Of a DNA stretch of 64,000 nt, positions 61,025-64,000 are shown piece after piece. This DNA is from Nocardia carnea (lineage in GTDB: Bacteria > Actinomycetota > Actinomycetes > Mycobacteriales > Mycobacteriaceae). The stretch lies in the NCBI RefSeq assembly GCF_029868855.1, contig NZ_JARWOV010000209.1:1-64000 (forward strand), in the 5' to 3' direction. The first letter of the stretch is position 1, and every line of letters begins with the position of its first letter. The notes under the pieces are model-generated. The model was not told where the DNA came from. It worked only from the letters and a program-made list of their open reading frames with translations, and searched no databases. The position numbers were made by a program, and so were the translations under genes.

Positions 61025-62239
61025 ATGGTGGCCGGTAGCGCCGCACCGATCGGGACCCACTGTGTGGGCGGGGACTTCGCCCGGCCCAGCGTTGCCCGTG
61101 TCTACGACTACAGCCTGGGCGGCAAGGACTGCTACGAGGTGGATCGCCGGGCGTTCGAGCGGATCAGACGGATCGCGCCACAGCAAGGCGATGTTCATGT
61201 CATGAACCGGCGCTGGCTGGCCCGCGCTGTCCGGATGTCGGCCGAGCGCTACGGGATCGGGCAGTTTCTCGATCTCGGTGCCGGACTCCCCACTCGCGAC
61301 CCGCTCCATGTCGTCGCGCAGGAATGCGGGCGCCGGGAGGTGCGGGTTGTGTATGTGGACAACGACCCGTTGTGTGTGGCCTACGGGCGGGCGATGTTGG
61401 AACGCAACGAGAACACGTGGTGCCTGCCGTCCGATCTCACCGATGTCGCGACGACGCTGGAGACGGCCGGGCGTTATCTCGATCTGCGGGAGCCGGTCGG
61501 GGTCCTGTTCGGCGCGGTGCTGCACCACATCTCCGACGAGCAGTGCCCGGCTGCGGTTGTTTCCCGCTATATCGACCTGTTGCCCGCCGGGTCGTACGTG
61601 GCGATCAGCCACTACTGCGATCCCGGCCCCGCACACCCGGCGCTGCACGCGCTGGCCCGCCGGCTCGAAGGTGCGCATCTGGAAGCGGGTTTGGGGTCGG
61701 GACGGTTCCGGAGCCCGGAGGAGATCCGTGGTTTGTTCGGTTCGCTCGAACTCGTCGATCCTGGACTGACCCAGCTCGACGACTGGTGGCCGCCGGGACC
61801 GCCGACCGGGGCCCGGGCACCCGAAGCGCAGCTCATGCTCGGCGGGCTCGGCCGGAAACCGCGGCCGGGGGATCGTGCGGGTGCTGCCGACGCGGCGCTG
61901 AGCCCGGTTGTCGCTCTCTCGATCCGGGCAGAATCAGGGAAGACCGAAGGCCAGCAGGACATTGCCCGGCATACCGGTGGTGATCTGCCGGCCGTAACCG
62001 GAATTGGTGAACAGCATTCCGTTCGCGACGACGGCGCCGTGCCCGTTGATACCGCCGCCGGCGCCCGGTACCCCGTTCACGGTGTGGAAGTGCCGTGCCG
62101 TGTTGTATTCCCAGAGGATCGCACCGGTTTCGGCGGCGAAAACGCGCATCTTGCCGTCCAGACTGCCCTCGTAGACCAGGCCGGGTGTCGACGTGACAGC
62201 ATTCGGCATGGCGAGCTGGCACAGCGGAAGCATCGGTAG
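61025..62239 (+). CDS. SAM-dependent methyltransferase, DUF574/Methyltransf_19 family, with over-long C-terminus
   Basis: 404 residues from ATG 61025 (GAGGAG 6 bases upstream). Family motifs: ARPSVARVYDYSLGGKDCYEVDR at the N-terminus, SAM-binding FLDLGAGLPT, VYVDNDPLC, and GAVLHHISDE. The family usually ends near residue 280 (here LMLGGLGRKPRPGD); the last about 120 residues overlap the 3' end of the beta-propeller gene antisense, are low in complexity and are probably not conserved. A lost stop codon or a frameshift is likely. Confidence 0.85.
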   Translation: MVAGSAAPIGTHCVGGDFARPSVARVYDYSLGGKDCYEVDRRAFERIRRIAPQQGDVHVMNRRWLARAVRMSAERYGIGQFLDLGAGLPTRDPLHVVAQECGRREVRVVYVDNDPLCVAYGRAMLERNENTWCLPSDLTDVATTLETAGRYLDLREPVGVLFGAVLHHISDEQCPAAVVSRYIDLLPAGSYVAISHYCDPGPAHPALHALARRLEGAHLEAGLGSGRFRSPEEIRGLFGSLELVDPGLTQLDDWWPPGPPTGARAPEAQLMLGGLGRKPRPGDRAGAADAALSPVVALSIRAESGKTEGQQDIARHTGGDLPAVTGIGEQHSVRDDGAVPVDTAAGARYPVHGVEVPCRVVFPEDRTGFGGENAHLAVQTALVDQAGCRRDSIRHGELAQRKHR

Positions 62240-63556
62240 CGGCGGTGGATCGAACAGGCAACCGTGGGCGGGGTTCGGCGTGCTCCAGATGACCTCGCCG
62301 GTCGCCGGGTGCAACGCGAAGAGTGTGCCCGGCGTGCCCTGGTAAGTGGCGACATACAGGCGGTGGCCGTCGAAACTGGCGCCCCATTGAATGCCTTGCA
62401 GCGATTCCGAGCCCGGGATGGGCAGCACCGGCACCGGCGTGTTCAACCTGGTCTGCCAGACGATCTCGCCGGTGACGGCGTCGAGTAGATGGTAGACACC
62501 GCTCTTCTGGCCCGCGCCGACGACCAGCCGGTCACCTATCTCGAAAATGTTCGGTTGCGAACCGAAGTCGAAATCGTGCCCGGGCTCGGGGCAGTTGCCG
62601 CCCGGCGGCGGGTAGGTGCAGCGGCCGTTCCAAGGGGCCTCCCCGGGAGTCATCCGCCGGACCCACCGGGCGGTTCCGCTGTCGATGTCCAGTGCGCCGA
62701 TCGCTTCCGCACCCTCGGGATAGCCGGTGTAGGCGTTGCCGGCGGTGTAGTACAGCGTGCGTGACTCGGGATGGATCGTGGGTGAGGACCACACCGGCGC
62801 ACCGCTAGGGGTAAACGGCGGTGATCCACTGGGGGTCGGCTCCGATGCCGGGATCGTGTAGTGCTGCCATTGCACCTCGCCGGTCGCGGCGTCGAGCGCC
62901 ACAACACTTCCCCGGAAGGTGCAACACGGGTACAGGTCGCTGGTGGCGGCACCCAGCTCTTGACTGGACACACCGACATAGACGTGACCGTCGAACACGA
63001 GGGGTGAACCGGTGATGATCGCGTACCGATGGTTGTCCAGTCGGCGAACCCAGCGCTGGGCACCGGTCTGTGCGTCGAGGGCCCACATCCTGGCCGAATT
63101 GTCGCCGAAGTAAACCGTTCCATCCACGACCGCGGGCCCGTTGCGCAGCCCGTAGGTCGGGAGATTTCCGCCGAGGGGCGTTTCGGCTCGGAACGACCAC
63201 CGGGTCGCACCGGTGTACGCGTCCAGCGCATAGAACGTCCCGTTGCGACCACCGACATAGACGGTTCCGTCGACGACCGCCGGCTGGCTGGAAGCGGCGA
63301 TCGAGTCGGGAAACGCGAACGCCCACTTCAACTGCAACGAGGACACGGTGGCCGGCGTGAGGGCGGTCTCGTGGGGATTGTGCCGGGACCCGGCGAGGTC
63401 GAACTGCCACATAGGCCAGTCATGGCCGGTGCCGGCCGATGGAACGGCGTTTCCGACGGTTGAGATCGGCAACAGCAAGAAAGCCGCGGCCAGGAGAATC
63501 GTGGAACGCAGGAGTGATTTCTTCCGCAGTCCGAATGCCCAAGCCGCGAAGATCAT
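61934..63556 (-). CDS. Secreted PQQ-type beta-propeller protein
   Basis: 540 residues from ATG 63556. N-terminal signal region MIFAAWAFGLRKKSLLRS followed by a hydrophobic core ending near STVGNAVPSAG. Seven or eight repeats of the VVDGTVYVGG...YALDAxTG...W type (PQQ-propeller docking motifs), resembling bacterial quinoprotein alcohol dehydrogenases such as polyvinyl-alcohol dehydrogenase. Adjacent-cysteine motif (CC) is visible as PCCTF, as in PQQ dehydrogenases. No cytochrome-c domain CxxCH is seen, so the electron acceptor is unknown. Frame continues upstream to 63769, but that part lacks a start with signal peptide. Tail-to-tail overlap with the methyltransferase. Confidence 0.87.
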   Translation of the reverse strand: MIFAAWAFGLRKKSLLRSTILLAAAFLLLPISTVGNAVPSAGTGHDWPMWQFDLAGSRHNPHETALTPATVSSLQLKWAFAFPDSIAASSQPAVVDGTVYVGGRNGTFYALDAYTGATRWSFRAETPLGGNLPTYGLRNGPAVVDGTVYFGDNSARMWALDAQTGAQRWVRRLDNHRYAIITGSPLVFDGHVYVGVSSQELGAATSDLYPCCTFRGSVVALDAATGEVQWQHYTIPASEPTPSGSPPFTPSGAPVWSSPTIHPESRTLYYTAGNAYTGYPEGAEAIGALDIDSGTARWVRRMTPGEAPWNGRCTYPPPGGNCPEPGHDFDFGSQPNIFEIGDRLVVGAGQKSGVYHLLDAVTGEIVWQTRLNTPVPVLPIPGSESLQGIQWGASFDGHRLYVATYQGTPGTLFALHPATGEVIWSTPNPAHGCLFDPPPLPMLPLCQLAMPNAVTSTPGLVYEGSLDGKMRVFAAETGAILWEYNTARHFHTVNGVPGAGGGINGHGAVVANGMLFTNSGYGRQITTGMPGNVLLAFGLP

Positions 63557-63884
63557 CGCCAGAGTCTTTCCGTTTATGGTGATGGAATCCTCCCACTCCT
63601 GAGGTCGGGGATTCTCGGACCGGAGATGAATTGTCGAAAATGTTATCTGCCTCGGCGCCGAACTCGTGCCGGCGGAGGATGCTGCCGACTGCCGCTCGAT
63701 GCCTGATCGCGCCTGCGACTCGTACACCGTCGCTCGGTCCCGATACCCGGCAATGAATTCCCGGACCACGTCGAGCCCCAGGCCAGGTCCGGTGTGGTGC
63801 CGGACCTGACCTGGTCTCCAGACCGGACCCCACGGGCCGGGACCAATTTGTAATGCGTGCTCTACGCGGGTGGTTCAGCGTGTC
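63557..63884. other. Intergenic region between the propeller gene and a partial gene
   Basis: About 330 bases with no convincing gene. It holds the hairpin at 63784-63808 (next entry). The segment 63600-63660 is AT-richer (GAATTGTCGAAAATGTTATC) and may be the propeller promoter. Confidence 0.45.
63784..63808 (-). terminator. Hairpin CAGGTCCGG-N7-CCGGACCTG
   Basis: Perfect 9-bp stem with a 7-base loop, 77 bases downstream of the minus-strand gene ending at 63885, followed within a few bases by a weaker stem GGTCT-CC-AGACC. Probable transcription terminator of that gene. Confidence 0.5.
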
Positions 63885-64000
63885 CTAGTGCTCGAGTGAC
63901 CGGATGAGCGCGGTCCAGGTGTCGGGTCCGACGATGCCGTCGGCCTCGATCCCGGCCGATCCCTGGTACTCGCGCACGATCTGTTCGGTGACGGGACCGA
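63885..64000 (-). CDS. Peptidoglycan-binding domain protein, C-terminus only
   Basis: The minus-strand frame from the window edge reads GPVTEQIVREYQGSAGIEAD then GIVGPDTWTALIRSLEH and stops at 63885-63887. This is the last helix set of a PG_binding_1 domain, typically G-[LVI]-x-[VA]-D-G-I-V-G-P-x-T-W-x-A-L. The 5' part lies outside the window, so the rest (for example amidase or hydrolase domain) cannot be seen. Too short to be judged further. Confidence 0.75.
   Translation of the reverse strand, partial: GPVTEQIVREYQGSAGIEADGIVGPDTWTALIRSLEH

Noticed and set aside
1-64000. CRISPR arrays, tRNA or rRNA genes, insertion sequences
   Set aside because: No regularly spaced repeats, no cloverleaf candidates and no transposase-like sequences found by reading both strands; small RNAs cannot be excluded.

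Overview
The window is GC-rich, densely packed DNA from a mycolic-acid actinomycete, most likely Nocardia or a close relative. Pointers: two adjacent MspA-family porins of the NfpA/NfpB kind, a mycothiol-dependent formaldehyde dehydrogenase (MscR) paired with its metallo-hydrolase, a 1,466-residue WXG100-like polymorphic toxin preceded by a YbaB-like gene, a DUF574-type methyltransferase, several P450s, and a TetR regulator in nearly every gene group. I saw no rRNA, tRNA, CRISPR array, transposase or phage structural gene. The genus is inferred from gene content only.

Layout. 1-4.4 kb: 5'-truncated NorD-like VWA protein, a P450, and an APH-fold kinase. 4.5-7.6 kb: a metal-resistance unit (ArsR sensor, operator, P1B-type ATPase) next to a decapitated LLM oxidoreductase. 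7.7-10.2 kb: TetR with a divergent MFS exporter. 10.5-17.7 kb: a complete Dpp/Opp-type ABC importer with two tandem lipoprotein substrate-binding proteins. 18.2-25.6 kb: oxidative catabolic genes (HIBADH-like, CMD, TauD dioxygenase, aldehyde dehydrogenase, acyl-CoA dehydrogenase, PIG-L-like protein, SDR) around one TetR, with three copies of one 26-bp operator-like element. 25.6-29.2 kb: TetR plus a LuxE-like/LuxC-like pair, an apparent acid-to-aldehyde module without luciferase. 29.2-34.3 kb: LacI regulator, TetR/SDR pair with a very large inverted repeat, two porins. 34.3-47.1 kb: an acyl-CoA ligase facing a co-directional row of twelve genes (CoA transferase, OB-fold protein, thiolase-like protein, aldehyde dehydrogenase, amidohydrolase, ferredoxin, SDR, P450, Ddn-like reductase, TetR, two APH-fold kinases), many translationally coupled. 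47.5-56.3 kb: P1 peptidase, small proteins, MscR module, LuxR, LysR/DUF5997, HxlR/QorB-like pair, YbaB. 56.5-60.9 kb: giant toxin with a C-terminal zeta kinase. 61-64 kb: methyltransferase overlapping tail-to-tail with a secreted beta-propeller protein, then the end of a peptidoglycan-binding protein.

The most interesting structure is regulatory. A short palindrome, AGAAT-N3-ATTCT, lies upstream of the ABC importer (two copies), the acyl-CoA ligase, the twelve-gene catabolic row and the region before the LacI gene. This suggests one regulon that imports a compound, activates it to a CoA ester and degrades it through P450, SDR and aldehyde dehydrogenase steps. Two of these sites sit in a duplicated leader of about 155 bp, one copy of which ends in a vestigial ligase start. 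The substrate cannot be read from the sequence.
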